Assembly: GCA_020161935.1 (NCBI GenBank)
Contig: JAIUNI010000005.1
Span: 186,001 to 250,000 of the forward strand
From: Chloroflexota bacterium
GTDB taxonomy: Bacteria; Chloroflexota; Anaerolineae; Aggregatilineales; Phototrophicaceae
Direction: 5' to 3'
Length of the DNA stretch: 64,000 nucleotides
The notes beneath the pieces were generated by a model, which ran no database searches, was not told where the DNA came from, and was given only the letters and a program-made list of their open reading frames with translations. How positions within the stretch are numbered: the stretch's first letter is position 1; every line of letters starts with the position of its first letter. The position numbers and the translations under genes were made by a program. Positions 18,441 to 26,571 of the stretch are shown piece after piece.

Positions 18441-18736
18441 TGCACAAATTGCACTTAATCCGCTGAAATGGCTGGCGGGAATCTCGGCTAGCTCCGCTGA
18501 ATGGTCATTTTATGGCGGCGGAAACGAGGGAGCAAGGCGCTGAAATGACACGAGTGCAGCGGAATTACGGGAGCGATCCACCGCTGTGCAATTTGTGCAG
18601 TTGCATGGCGGCTGTGAGGGAGAATGCCGCCGAACGTGCAAAGGCAAATGCAATACATTTTTACCACAAAGGCACAAAGAAAGAAGAGAAATGCAAAGGC
18701 AGATTGAACCGCCAAGTCGCCAAGAACGCCAAGTTA
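18441..18736 (+). repeat. Composite dispersed repeat, copy A
   Basis: A GC-rich block (18441-18650) carries three direct sub-repeats of the form ccgctgaaatgg at 18460, 18494 and 18537, followed by inverted stretches. An A-rich tail (accacaaaggcacaaag, then ccgccaagtcgccaag) runs to 18736. Copies B (38402-38655, reversed) and C (56790-57080) share the same order of blocks. The segment ggcgggcggga with tgtcattttgtggcggcg recurs nearly unchanged in B and C. It sits between the KduD-like and DUF4139 genes. Confidence 0.85.
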
Positions 18737-18781
18737 AAGACAAAGGTAGGACTACATTAAGCGGTGGATGATTATTTTAAG

Positions 18782-18852
18782 CCCTCACCCCCACGATGGT
18801 ACGTTCGCAGGCTCACTCCACCATCAGCCCTCTCCCTCAGGGCGAGGGACTT
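18782..18852. repeat. CCCTCACCCC-type intergenic repeat
   Basis: The ccctcaccccc start and the ccctctccctcagggcgaggg end form the familiar C-rich repeat. It is interrupted by a segment with its own short hairpin (gatggt at 18795 and accatc at 18829). Confidence 0.5.
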
Positions 18853-18964
18853 TAAAGACTTTTATGGTTCATTTTGCGATGAAATCGACACAAAATGAAT
18901 TTCCACCGCTTCGTGTGGTGCTACCAAGACAAAGATACAAACTTATTGTAGAACAAAAGTTCAA

Positions 18965-19101
18965 ACCTTGTCAACCGAAAAGGGTTTGAGTTTTCGGTGA
19001 TGGCCCTATGGAGAGTTGGTAAGCGAGAAAATTATCAGCGAGTTCTCACTCAAAACAATAACTACCAACTCTTTAGAGGTGCATCACCGAGTTTTCAAAC
19101 C
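18965..19101. repeat. Long imperfect inverted repeat, hairpin element
   Basis: The arms at 18983-19021 and 19063-19101 pair at about 29 of 39 positions (shared blocks ggtttga, cggtgatg and agagttggta). The loop is about 41 bases, and a short nested hairpin lies at the left side. It is located just past the stop of the KduD-like gene. It could be a terminator-like RNA, or the remains of a small non-autonomous element. Confidence 0.55.
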
Positions 19102-19114
19102 AAAGCCGATGTGT

Positions 19115-19879
19115 TTACCGCCCCATCCAGCCGCCGTCGACGGGGATGGTTACGCCGTTGATGTAGTCGGATGCGTCCGAGGCGAGAAGCAGAGTCACGC
19201 CTTTCACATCGGCTGCCGTTCCCCAGCGCCCTGCCGGAATGCGGCTGAGGATGGCCGGGTAGCGGTTGCCGTCGGCCTTGAGGGTGGTGTTCATGTCGGT
19301 ATCCATATACCCCGGTGCGATGGCGTTCACGTTTACCCCACGCGCGGCCCACTCGTTTGCCAGCGACATGGTGAACCGCGACACGCCGCTTTTCGCCGCC
19401 GCATAAGCCGGCACAGTGAAGCCGCCGCTGAAGCTCAATAAGGAAGCGACGTTGATAATTTTCCCTTTGCCTTTGGGCAGCATCACGCGACCCGCGAGCT
19501 GATTAAGCATAAATACTGATGAGAGATTGACTTCTAAAACCTCGTCCCAGACTTCGAGCGGGAACTGTTCCGAAGGATAGCGGCGCTGGATGCCGTGGCA
19601 GACGACGAGGATGTCCAGCGTGCCTAAGATGTTCAGCGTCTTGTTAAACGCCTCGGTCACTTGCTCGCGCTTGCTGAGGTCAACTTGCAGCGGGTGAACC
19701 GTGCCGCCAGTGGAAGCCGCGAGTTCGCTTGCGGACGTGAGCGTTTTATCCGACGAGCCGATGATGACGACTTCCGCGCTGGCTTCGAGCAGCACTTCCG
19801 CCATGCCGTAGCCGAGGCCGCGGCTGCCGCCCGTCACCAACGCTTTCCGTCCGGTTAAGTCAAAGAGAGGATGCAGCAC
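19115..19879 (-). CDS. kduD: SDR oxidoreductase, KduD-like
   Basis: 254 residues, GTG start. The Rossmann motif TGGSRGLG lies near 17-24 and the catalytic YAAAK near residue 156. The region VNVNAIAPGYMDTDMN followed by RIPAGRWG and the end VDGGWMGR closely match 2-dehydro-3-deoxy-D-gluconate 5-dehydrogenase (KduD), which reduces or oxidises keto-deoxy sugar acids in pectin or uronate breakdown. No other uronate gene is nearby, so the true substrate may differ. It begins 5 bases after the second FemAB gene ends, so the two are very probably co-transcribed. Confidence 0.82.
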   Translation of the reverse strand: MLHPLFDLTGRKALVTGGSRGLGYGMAEVLLEASAEVVIIGSSDKTLTSASELAASTGGTVHPLQVDLSKREQVTEAFNKTLNILGTLDILVVCHGIQRRYPSEQFPLEVWDEVLEVNLSSVFMLNQLAGRVMLPKGKGKIINVASLLSFSGGFTVPAYAAAKSGVSRFTMSLANEWAARGVNVNAIAPGYMDTDMNTTLKADGNRYPAILSRIPAGRWGTAADVKGVTLLLASDASDYINGVTIPVDGGWMGR

Positions 19880-19884
19880 CGTAT

Positions 19885-20973
19885 TTAGCTCCGTACCTTG
19901 AGCGCCAACTGATAGGCGGCGTAAATCACCGGATTGTAGACCTTATCCCACGCGCCGAGTGAGCGCACGACTGCGCCACCCCATCCACGTTTGAAGCCGT
20001 AGACACCCCATAAGCCATCCGAGCGCGACTCGAACTGTGCTTCCAGCGTGGCCTCATCCGCGTCGGGGATGCCCCACATATCATATCCGGTGCAGCCTTT
20101 GGCCTTCGCCCACTGAATCGCCGCCCACTGTACGCCGTATGCACCCATCAAATTGCGCTTGACATTCGACGACGCGCCGTACAGATACCACGCGGTTTGT
20201 CCTTTAGCGAACACCATAATCCCCGCGAGGGGGTCGCCCTCATGCTCGGCAAGGATGAGCGCCGCATCACCCTGCGGCACGAACAGGTCATAAGCCTTCG
20301 CATAGTAAGCCGGTTCATGTACACCAAACTCGTTGCGTTCGCCGGTGGTGTTCATCATGCTCGTAAAAATGTTGACATCCGCTTTGCTACCTTCGCGGTA
20401 GGTAATGCCATTTTTCAGCGACTGGCGGATTTTGCGGCGTGTACCTTGATTCATCCGCGCCATGATGGCTTCCTCGTCACCGCTGATGCTAATCATCACC
20501 GTATTCGGCGGTTGGACGGTTTGCGGGCTGAGTTTGAAGCCAGTAGGAAGTGCTGAGTACTGAGTGCTGAGTGCTGAGATATCCATATGGGGTTGATACG
20601 GCAAATCTGAGAATATCCCCGGTTCCCATTTCAGGAATGCCGCGTGATGCTTTCGCGCGGCTTCGTCAATCGCCTTCCACAACACCGCTTCTAACCGGTC
20701 ACTTGAAACTTGTAACTTGCTACTCACCAACGGCCCCATTGCTAGATAGGCCATTGTGCCGAGGCGGAAGGGCAGACGGCGGAATAGTAGTTGTGCTGCC
20801 GCTACGATTTGATTCTGCGAGTCGGTAATGGCGATGCGATCCGCTTGCCAACCGTAGGCGGCTTTCAAATCGCCCCATGCCCACTGCTGCAACACATGGG
20901 CGCGGGGATGAGCGGCGATAAAGGCTTCCCATTGGGCAGGGGAGACGGCTGAAACCTGAAATTGATCTGTCAT
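19885..20973 (-). CDS. FemAB/FemX-like peptidyl- or aminoacyltransferase, copy 2
   Basis: 362 residues from the ATG at 20973. It is a paralogue of the product at 16071, sharing HVLQQWAWGDLK, the basic MNQGTRRKIRQSLKNG segment and AWYLYGASSNVKRNLMGAY followed by YDMWGIPD. It is predicted to act on peptidoglycan precursors in the cytoplasm. Two low-complexity DNA repeats are read through in frame: gtgctgagtactgagtgct-like DNA (20549-20578) encodes the linker SALSTQYSALP near residue 135, and acttgaaacttgtaacttg-like DNA (20699-20728) encodes SSKLQVSS near residue 85. Both sit where copy 1 has loops. Confidence 0.88.
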   Translation of the reverse strand: MTDQFQVSAVSPAQWEAFIAAHPRAHVLQQWAWGDLKAAYGWQADRIAITDSQNQIVAAAQLLFRRLPFRLGTMAYLAMGPLVSSKLQVSSDRLEAVLWKAIDEAARKHHAAFLKWEPGIFSDLPYQPHMDISALSTQYSALPTGFKLSPQTVQPPNTVMISISGDEEAIMARMNQGTRRKIRQSLKNGITYREGSKADVNIFTSMMNTTGERNEFGVHEPAYYAKAYDLFVPQGDAALILAEHEGDPLAGIMVFAKGQTAWYLYGASSNVKRNLMGAYGVQWAAIQWAKAKGCTGYDMWGIPDADEATLEAQFESRSDGLWGVYGFKRGWGGAVVRSLGAWDKVYNPVIYAAYQLALKVRS

Positions 20974-21113
20974 CAATCACCATTCAATGCTAAAGGCACA
21001 GGGCATAAGTTTAACCCGAAAGCTATTTGTAGAGGATGTGGATTAGAAAAGCAAGGCTTATAGACGGTTAAAAATGGGTCTCATTTCGGTATGAAATATA
21101 GGCGTGCTGGGCT

Positions 21114-21142
21114 TTGTTATATCGAAAACGGTGTGTTAGAAT
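21114..21142 (+). promoter_or_regulatory. Upstream nuo promoter candidate P1
   Basis: TTGTTA (21114-21119) and TAGAAT (21137-21142) are separated by exactly 17 bases, about 175 bases before nuoA. Confidence 0.45.
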
Positions 21143-21203
21143 GGCGTGAGTTATCGGCGATTTTTCGTGCATCACAAATCTGTATGGAAGTCACCCCAAA
21201 TCT

Positions 21204-21250
21204 TTGCATCATGGTTTGGGTCTATGCTATACTTGTGTAGTTTGTCACAA
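21204..21250 (+). promoter_or_regulatory. nuo promoter P2 with Rex-like operator
   Basis: An extended -10 box TGCTATACT (21225-21233) has a weak TTGCAT 18 bases upstream. Overlapping its end, 21233-21250 reads ttgtgtagtttgtcacaa, which matches the Rex operator consensus TTGTGAAnnnnTTCACAA at 12 of 14 fixed positions with the right spacing. Rex is an NADH/NAD+-sensing repressor known to control nuo and other respiratory genes in several phyla. A bound repressor here would cover the transcription start. A second inverted repeat, tttaca-caga-tgtaaa, lies at 21271-21286. Confidence 0.6.
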
Positions 21251-21318
21251 TTAACGTGTTGCAATAATTTTTTACACAGATGTAAACAAAACTTTTCATA
21301 GCTCAGGAGTGCGCTCCA

Positions 21319-21681
21319 ATGGCAGTATTAAATGAATGGGCCTTCATCGGTGTGTTCTTCTCCATCGCATGGTTATTCCCATTCTTACCAATTCTCGGTG
21401 CGCGTTTGCTTGCACCCCACAAGCCAAACAGCATCAAGCAAGCGACCTACGAATGCGGTGTTGAAACCGTGGGCGACACGTGGGTGCAGTTCAAGGTTCA
21501 GTACTACATCTACGGGTTGATCTTCATGGTTTTCGATGTGGAAATCGTGTTCTTGTTCCCGTGGGCGCTGGCGTATAAACAGTTGGATTTCTTCGGCTTT
21601 TTCGCCGGGCTGCTGTTCGTCTTCTTCCTGTTCGACGCGCTGGTTTACGCTTGGCGCAAAGATGCGCTTGAGTGGGTCTAA
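21319..21681 (+). CDS. nuoA: NADH-quinone oxidoreductase subunit A
   Basis: 120 residues, normal length. Three TM helices and the conserved YECGVE loop with FKVQYYIYGLIFMVFDVEIV make this certain. NuoA sits at the joint between the membrane arm and the quinone chamber of complex I. It is the first gene of an eight-gene run in which nuoB, C, D and I, usually next, are absent; nuoH follows after 39 bases. Confidence 0.97.
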   Translation: MAVLNEWAFIGVFFSIAWLFPFLPILGARLLAPHKPNSIKQATYECGVETVGDTWVQFKVQYYIYGLIFMVFDVEIVFLFPWALAYKQLDFFGFFAGLLFVFFLFDALVYAWRKDALEWV

Positions 21682-21720
21682 GTCCGCTGCTGGCTGATGT
21701 GCCGAGTAAGGTAAAGATTT

Positions 21721-22956
21721 ATGGAAAACGTATGCAGTATCAATAACTTAGTGGCCTGCCTTGTGCAAAGTGGCATGAATCCCGATCTGGCGAATCTGCT
21801 GACGGCGCTCGGTGGTGTGGTGCTGGTAGCGACCGTCCCCCTCGTTACCGTGATTTTCCTGATTTGGATCGAGCGTAAGGTTGCCGCCCGTGTTCAAGAC
21901 CGCCTCGGCCCGAACCGTGTCGGCCCCTTCGGCTTGCTGCAATCGGTAGCTGATGCCGTCAAGATGATTACTAAGGAAGACATCACGCCGCAGGGCGCGG
22001 ATAAGTTCATCTATAACCTCGCCCCAATTATCGCGTTCGCGTCGGTTGTTCTTATTTGGGCGGTCATACCCTTTACGCCGCTGCATATTGGTGCTGACCT
22101 GAGCATCGGTATTCTGTACTTCGTGGCGGTCGCCTCCATCGGTACCATTAAGATTATGATCGCGGGTTGGTCGAGCAATAACAAATACGCGCTTCTGGGT
22201 GCGTTCCGCACGATTGCTCAATTACTCAGCTACGAAGTGCCGCTGGTTCTTTCGCTGCTCGTTCCGGTGATGATTGGTGGAACGCTCGGTATGCAAGAGA
22301 TCGTTCGCCAGCAGGGTGGCATGTGGTTCTTCTTCATGGCTCCGGTTGCGGCGATCATGTTTTTCATCGCCAACCTCGCCGAAACAGGCCGCGCCCCCTT
22401 TGACCTCCTCGAAGCGGAATCCGAAATTATCGCCGGTTACAACATTGAATATTCCGGTTTCAAGTGGGGCATGTTCATGGCGGGCGAATTCATGCACGCC
22501 TTCACCGCCTGCTTGCTGACCGTCGTGGTGTTCTTCGGGGGTTGGTGGGGGCCGGGTGTCGAGCAAATTCCGGTTCTGGGCTTCATCTACTTGGGGCTTA
22601 AGACGGCAGTCATTTATCTGTTCGCGCTGGTTCTCCGCAGCACCGTGCCGCGCGTCCGCATCGACCAACTGATGACGCTCAACTGGAAGTGGCTTGTGCC
22701 GATTTCGGTGGCGAACGTGATTGTGACCGCCTTCCTGCTGCAAGTGATAAAGGCGCTCGGCCTGACCCCGCAAAGTGGTGATTTGATCGCCGCACTGCCG
22801 CAAACCATCATTCTGTTGGTGGGTAATGTGCTGCTGGGTGTGGTGGTGTTCGGGTTCATCGGTCGGGTGGGACGCGCCCAACGTGCCGCTGACCAAGCCG
22901 TACAAATTCATACCGATCATGACGATCATTCACCGGTTCCTGCGGTGGGTGACTAA
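21721..22956 (+). CDS. nuoH: NADH-quinone oxidoreductase subunit H
   Basis: 411 residues, eight or more TM helices. The quinone-site loops are intact: IERKVAARVQDRLGPNRVGP near 50 and ETGRAPFDLLEAESEIIAGY near 220. NuoH links the quinone pocket to the proton channels. The C-terminus is about 60-70 residues longer than in E. coli and ends in a soluble His/Asp-rich tail (HTDHDDHSP). Confidence 0.97.
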   Translation: MENVCSINNLVACLVQSGMNPDLANLLTALGGVVLVATVPLVTVIFLIWIERKVAARVQDRLGPNRVGPFGLLQSVADAVKMITKEDITPQGADKFIYNLAPIIAFASVVLIWAVIPFTPLHIGADLSIGILYFVAVASIGTIKIMIAGWSSNNKYALLGAFRTIAQLLSYEVPLVLSLLVPVMIGGTLGMQEIVRQQGGMWFFFMAPVAAIMFFIANLAETGRAPFDLLEAESEIIAGYNIEYSGFKWGMFMAGEFMHAFTACLLTVVVFFGGWWGPGVEQIPVLGFIYLGLKTAVIYLFALVLRSTVPRVRIDQLMTLNWKWLVPISVANVIVTAFLLQVIKALGLTPQSGDLIAALPQTIILLVGNVLLGVVVFGFIGRVGRAQRAADQAVQIHTDHDDHSPVPAVGD

Positions 22957-23024
22957 CGAGTTTACAAGCAAGCCGTTTTGGTTGTGCAGCCGCCGCGCTG
23001 CACCATGACGAGTAGGACGAGATT

Positions 23025-23552
23025 ATGCTGGAATTTAATGCCCAAAGTGTTGCTTTCATCGTGTTCGCACTGTTCAGTTTGGGCGGTGCGCTCGGTGTGG
23101 TGACGACCCGCAACCTGATTCACGCAACGCTTTACCTCATTTTGAGCCTATTTGGTGCAGCCGGATTTTTCGTGCTGCTCAGTGCGCCCTTCTTGGCGGC
23201 GGTGCAAATCTTGGTTTATATCGGCGCGATTGCGATTTTAATCGTCTTCGCCGTGATGTTGACCCGCAGTATGACCCGCTTGCGCGAACTGTATAACCGC
23301 CAATGGCTGCTCAGTGGTGTCGTGGGTGTGGCGCTGTTCCTCCTGCTGATGATTGGTGTCATCCTGCCGGTGTGGGGCATCAACGGTTCGCATGTTGGCA
23401 AGCCGGTTTCGGATGTGGTGACGACCACGGTTGACCTCGGTATCGCGCTGGTTGACCAGAATCAATATGTGCTGCCGTTCGAGGTGGCCTCGCTGCTGCT
23501 GACGGCGGCGATGATCGGCGCGATTGTAATTGCACGGGATGACCGGGAATAG
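23025..23552 (+). CDS. nuoJ: NADH-quinone oxidoreductase subunit J
   Basis: 175 residues, five TM helices. It shows VQILVYIGAIAILIVFAVML (the TM3 region with the pi-bulge part) and the C-terminal FEVASLLLTAAMIGAIVIAR, both NuoJ hallmarks. nuoI, often just before nuoJ, is missing. Confidence 0.95.
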   Translation: MLEFNAQSVAFIVFALFSLGGALGVVTTRNLIHATLYLILSLFGAAGFFVLLSAPFLAAVQILVYIGAIAILIVFAVMLTRSMTRLRELYNRQWLLSGVVGVALFLLLMIGVILPVWGINGSHVGKPVSDVVTTTVDLGIALVDQNQYVLPFEVASLLLTAAMIGAIVIARDDRE

Positions 23553-23597
23553 TCGGGGTTTGCCGCTGGCATTCCCTACACTAACGGAGTGATGACG

Positions 23598-23906
23598 ATG
23601 ATACCTTTGTGGATGTATCTGGCAGTAGCAGCAGGCTTGTTCTGCATCGGCACCTACGGGGTGCTGTCGCGCCGGAATGCTGTTGCCGTGTTGATGAGCG
23701 TCGAGCTGATGCTGAACGCCGTCAACATTAACTTGGTTGCCTTCTGGCGCTATATCGAGCCTTCAAATATGGCAGGGCAGGCGTTTGCCGCCTTCGTATT
23801 TGTCATCGCTGCGGCAGAAGCATCGGTCGGTTTGGCGATTATTATTTCGGTCTACCGTAACCGCCGTTCGGTCAGTGTCGAAGATGTGGATATGCTCAAG
23901 TGGTAG
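23598..23906 (+). CDS. nuoK: NADH-quinone oxidoreductase subunit K
   Basis: 102 residues, three TM helices. Starts are possible at 23589 (GTG), 23592 and 23598; the last has the best spacing from aacggag. The two proton-path glutamates are present in [13 protein letters not shown] and [11 protein letters not shown]. Encoded between nuoJ and nuoL, with 86 bases to nuoL. Confidence 0.95.
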   Translation: MIPLWMYLAVAAGLFCIGTYGVLSRRNAVAVLMSVELMLNAVNINLVAFWRYIEPSNMAGQAFAAFVFVIAAAEASVGLAIIISVYRNRRSVSVEDVDMLKW

Positions 23907-23992
23907 CGTAGAACCTATCCGAAGTATCAAGGGCGAGCCACCGGGCCGCCCGCATGTTGTGTGGGTACGGATAGAGAGCGAAGGTCGAATTT

Positions 23993-26491
23993 ATGGAAGC
24001 AAATGTTAGTTTTATAGGCAATCCAGATTTGCTGCCGTGGCTTGTGCCACTTGGGCCGCTGCTGGCGTTCTTCATTATTACCCTGATAACCAATCGGGCG
24101 AAGATCGTTCCGGCGACCAGCCCTGAGTACAGTGACCACAATCACCCCGGCTACTTCGGGTTGAATGTGGGTGTCGCCAGCCAAGCCAGCCGCGCCGCGA
24201 CGATCATCGTCGGTCTCAGCGGTATCATCGCCGCGTGGTTGATCGCCTTGTCGATTGTCGGGCCGGCGCTGAATACGCAACACTTCGGTGAGGAAGTATT
24301 TGGCAGCAGCTTCGATTGGCTCGCGACCGGTGAAACCGCCTTAAAGATGGGTGTGTTGGTTGACCCGCTGAACACCCTGATGCTGATTATGGTGCCGCTG
24401 GCGTGCGTGTGTATTTTTATCTACTCCATTGGCTACATGGCGAGCGATGCCCGCCAATCACGCTTCTTCGCGCTGATCTCGCTGTTCGCGGGTGCGATGC
24501 TAACGTTGGTGGTGGCGGATAACCTGCTGCTGCTGTTCGTCGGCTGGGAAGTCATGGGTTTATGCTCATACCTGCTGATCGGCTTCTGGTTCGAGAAGGA
24601 AAGTGCCTACAAAGCGGCGATCAAGGCGTTCACCACCACCCGCGTGGCGGATGTCATCATGCTGCTCGGTATCGTTTACCTGTACTCGATCACCGGCACA
24701 CTCAGCTTCCGCGAGATCATGCACAACCAAGAAGTGCTGGACTTGCTGGCGAACACACCCGCCCTCGTTTTCGGCGGCATGAGCGCGGCCAGCTTGATCG
24801 GTATCTTCCTTGTTATCGGTACCATCGGTAAATCGGCGCAGTTTCCGCTGCACGTCTGGCTGCCGGACGCGATGGAAGGCCCGACCCCCGTTAGCGCGAT
24901 GATCCACGCCGCCGCGATGGTTTCCGCCGGTATTTACGCCATCATCCGCATGTATCCGGTGTTCGCCGCTGGTGGCGACCCGCATCATGGGGTGCTGACA
25001 CCGCCGCTGCTGTTGATGACGGTCGTCGGCGCGTTTACCGCGTTGTTCGCCGCGACGATTGCGGTTGCCCAGAACGACGTGAAGAAGGTTCTGGCTTACT
25101 CGACGATTTCGCAGCTCGGCTTCATGATGGCTGCGCTCGGCATTGGCGCGTATATCGCCGCCGCCTTCCACCTGATTACCCACGCCTTCTTCAAGGCGCT
25201 GTTGTTCATGGCTTCCGGTGCCGTCATTCACGGTATGGAACATGGTGACCACCACGTCCACGAACACGCCCACGCGCATGATGACGACGACTTCGACCTG
25301 CTGCCGGCTGGCGCACACGCGCTGCCCGCTGCGGCTGGTTCGCACGGCGACCTCGCGCTCACGGCGGAAGTTGACGCGCATGTGATCGCGGGTGAACACG
25401 CCGGTCACGATACCCACGCACACACCGACTCGCATGGTCACGACGCACACGGACATGATGCACACGATGAACATGGTCACGCTGAACACTTCGACCCGCA
25501 GGACATGATGAACATGGGCGGTCTCCGCAAGGGGATGCCGGTGACCTTCATCACCTTCCTCATCGGCGGTTTGTCGCTGGCGGGCTTCCCGCTGCTGACG
25601 GCTGGCTTCTGGTCGAAGGACGAAATCTTGGCCGAAGCGTGGCTCGGCTTGACCGAAGGCTTCGGCCCACACGCGCTGGTGTTCGTCATGCTGGCAATCG
25701 CTGCCTTCCTGACCGCTTTTTACACTATGCGTCAGCTCGGCTTGACCTTCTGGGGCGAACCCCGCACCGAGCAAGCCAAGCACGCCAACTTGGGGCAGGG
25801 TATCGTCAGCGCGACGATGACACTGCCGCTGATTATCTTGGCCTTCTTCGCGATCTTTGCCGGTTTCGTCGGTGTACACCCCGGCTTCCCGCTGTTCGGT
25901 GCGATCTTCTCGCCCGAACACAACCCGTTCGCGCACTTCGTTGGCCCGACGCTGCTGCAAGAACCGCCGCACCCTGATTTCAACATCGTGCCGGTGCTGT
26001 TCTCGTTCGCGGTCGCGCTCGGTGGTTTGGCGGTCGGTTACGCGATGTACTGGCGCAAGCCGCTGCTGGCTGGCGAACCTGATCCGCTGGTCGAGAGGCT
26101 CGGCGGTCTGTATCCGGTGTTGAAGAACAAGTATTATGTGGATGAACTCTATGTCCGCGTGTTCGTGAAGCCCTCCCAGTGGTTCTCGCGCGTGGTCGTC
26201 AGCGACTTTGTGGATCGCGGCATCATCGACGGTTTCCTGCACCTGCTGGCGCGGACGTTCGTCTGGATTGGCGACTTCCTCAAGCTGTTGAATATGTGGC
26301 TCATTGACGGTGTGGGTGACGGTATCCCCGAACTGATCGCCATGTTCGGTGCGCGCTTCCGCCGTATTCAAACCGGTCGCATTCAACAATACATGCTGTT
26401 CGTCGCCATCGCTGTGATCTTAATCGCGCTGGTGTTTATTGTCGGTTCAGGCATTTTGTCACAGTCGACGGTTGCGGCGGCTGTACCTTAA
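23993..26491 (+). CDS. nuoL: NADH-quinone oxidoreductase subunit L, enlarged
   Basis: 832 residues, against about 613 in E. coli. The Mrp antiporter core is intact (WLPDAMEGPTPVSAMIHAA, HAFFKALLFMASG, SKDEIL). Two enlargements stand out. A His/Asp/Ala-rich loop (about 413-502) is inserted between HGMEHG and the usual MGGLRKGMP, with runs such as HGHDAHGHDAHDEHGH. The C-terminal lateral helix region (about 712-790, YVDELY to QTGRIQQY) is longer than normal: between IDGFLH and RRIQTG there are about 45 residues where I would expect about 20, with a second ID-G motif (WLIDGVGDG). The longer helix fits a complex with an extra NuoM. NuoL is the distal proton pump. Confidence 0.96.
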   Translation: MEANVSFIGNPDLLPWLVPLGPLLAFFIITLITNRAKIVPATSPEYSDHNHPGYFGLNVGVASQASRAATIIVGLSGIIAAWLIALSIVGPALNTQHFGEEVFGSSFDWLATGETALKMGVLVDPLNTLMLIMVPLACVCIFIYSIGYMASDARQSRFFALISLFAGAMLTLVVADNLLLLFVGWEVMGLCSYLLIGFWFEKESAYKAAIKAFTTTRVADVIMLLGIVYLYSITGTLSFREIMHNQEVLDLLANTPALVFGGMSAASLIGIFLVIGTIGKSAQFPLHVWLPDAMEGPTPVSAMIHAAAMVSAGIYAIIRMYPVFAAGGDPHHGVLTPPLLLMTVVGAFTALFAATIAVAQNDVKKVLAYSTISQLGFMMAALGIGAYIAAAFHLITHAFFKALLFMASGAVIHGMEHGDHHVHEHAHAHDDDDFDLLPAGAHALPAAAGSHGDLALTAEVDAHVIAGEHAGHDTHAHTDSHGHDAHGHDAHDEHGHAEHFDPQDMMNMGGLRKGMPVTFITFLIGGLSLAGFPLLTAGFWSKDEILAEAWLGLTEGFGPHALVFVMLAIAAFLTAFYTMRQLGLTFWGEPRTEQAKHANLGQGIVSATMTLPLIILAFFAIFAGFVGVHPGFPLFGAIFSPEHNPFAHFVGPTLLQEPPHPDFNIVPVLFSFAVALGGLAVGYAMYWRKPLLAGEPDPLVERLGGLYPVLKNKYYVDELYVRVFVKPSQWFSRVVVSDFVDRGIIDGFLHLLARTFVWIGDFLKLLNMWLIDGVGDGIPELIAMFGARFRRIQTGRIQQYMLFVAIAVILIALVFIVGSGILSQSTVAAAVP

Positions 26492-26571
26492 ACGGCAACT
26501 ACGTGTTACGGATTTCGATGTGGCGGCGGTAGTGTTATCGCCGCTGCGGAAACAACCTTGAGGTTGAAATT

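Noticed and set aside
18488-18743. Small proteins encoded within repeat copy A
   Set aside because: The frames are explained by the repeat DNA itself, lack ribosome sites and are broken in copy C.
24566-26389. 607-codon frame antisense to nuoL
   Set aside because: It mirrors the codon bias of nuoL and encodes Gln/Arg/His-rich nonsense without any domain; nuoL is certain on the plus strand.
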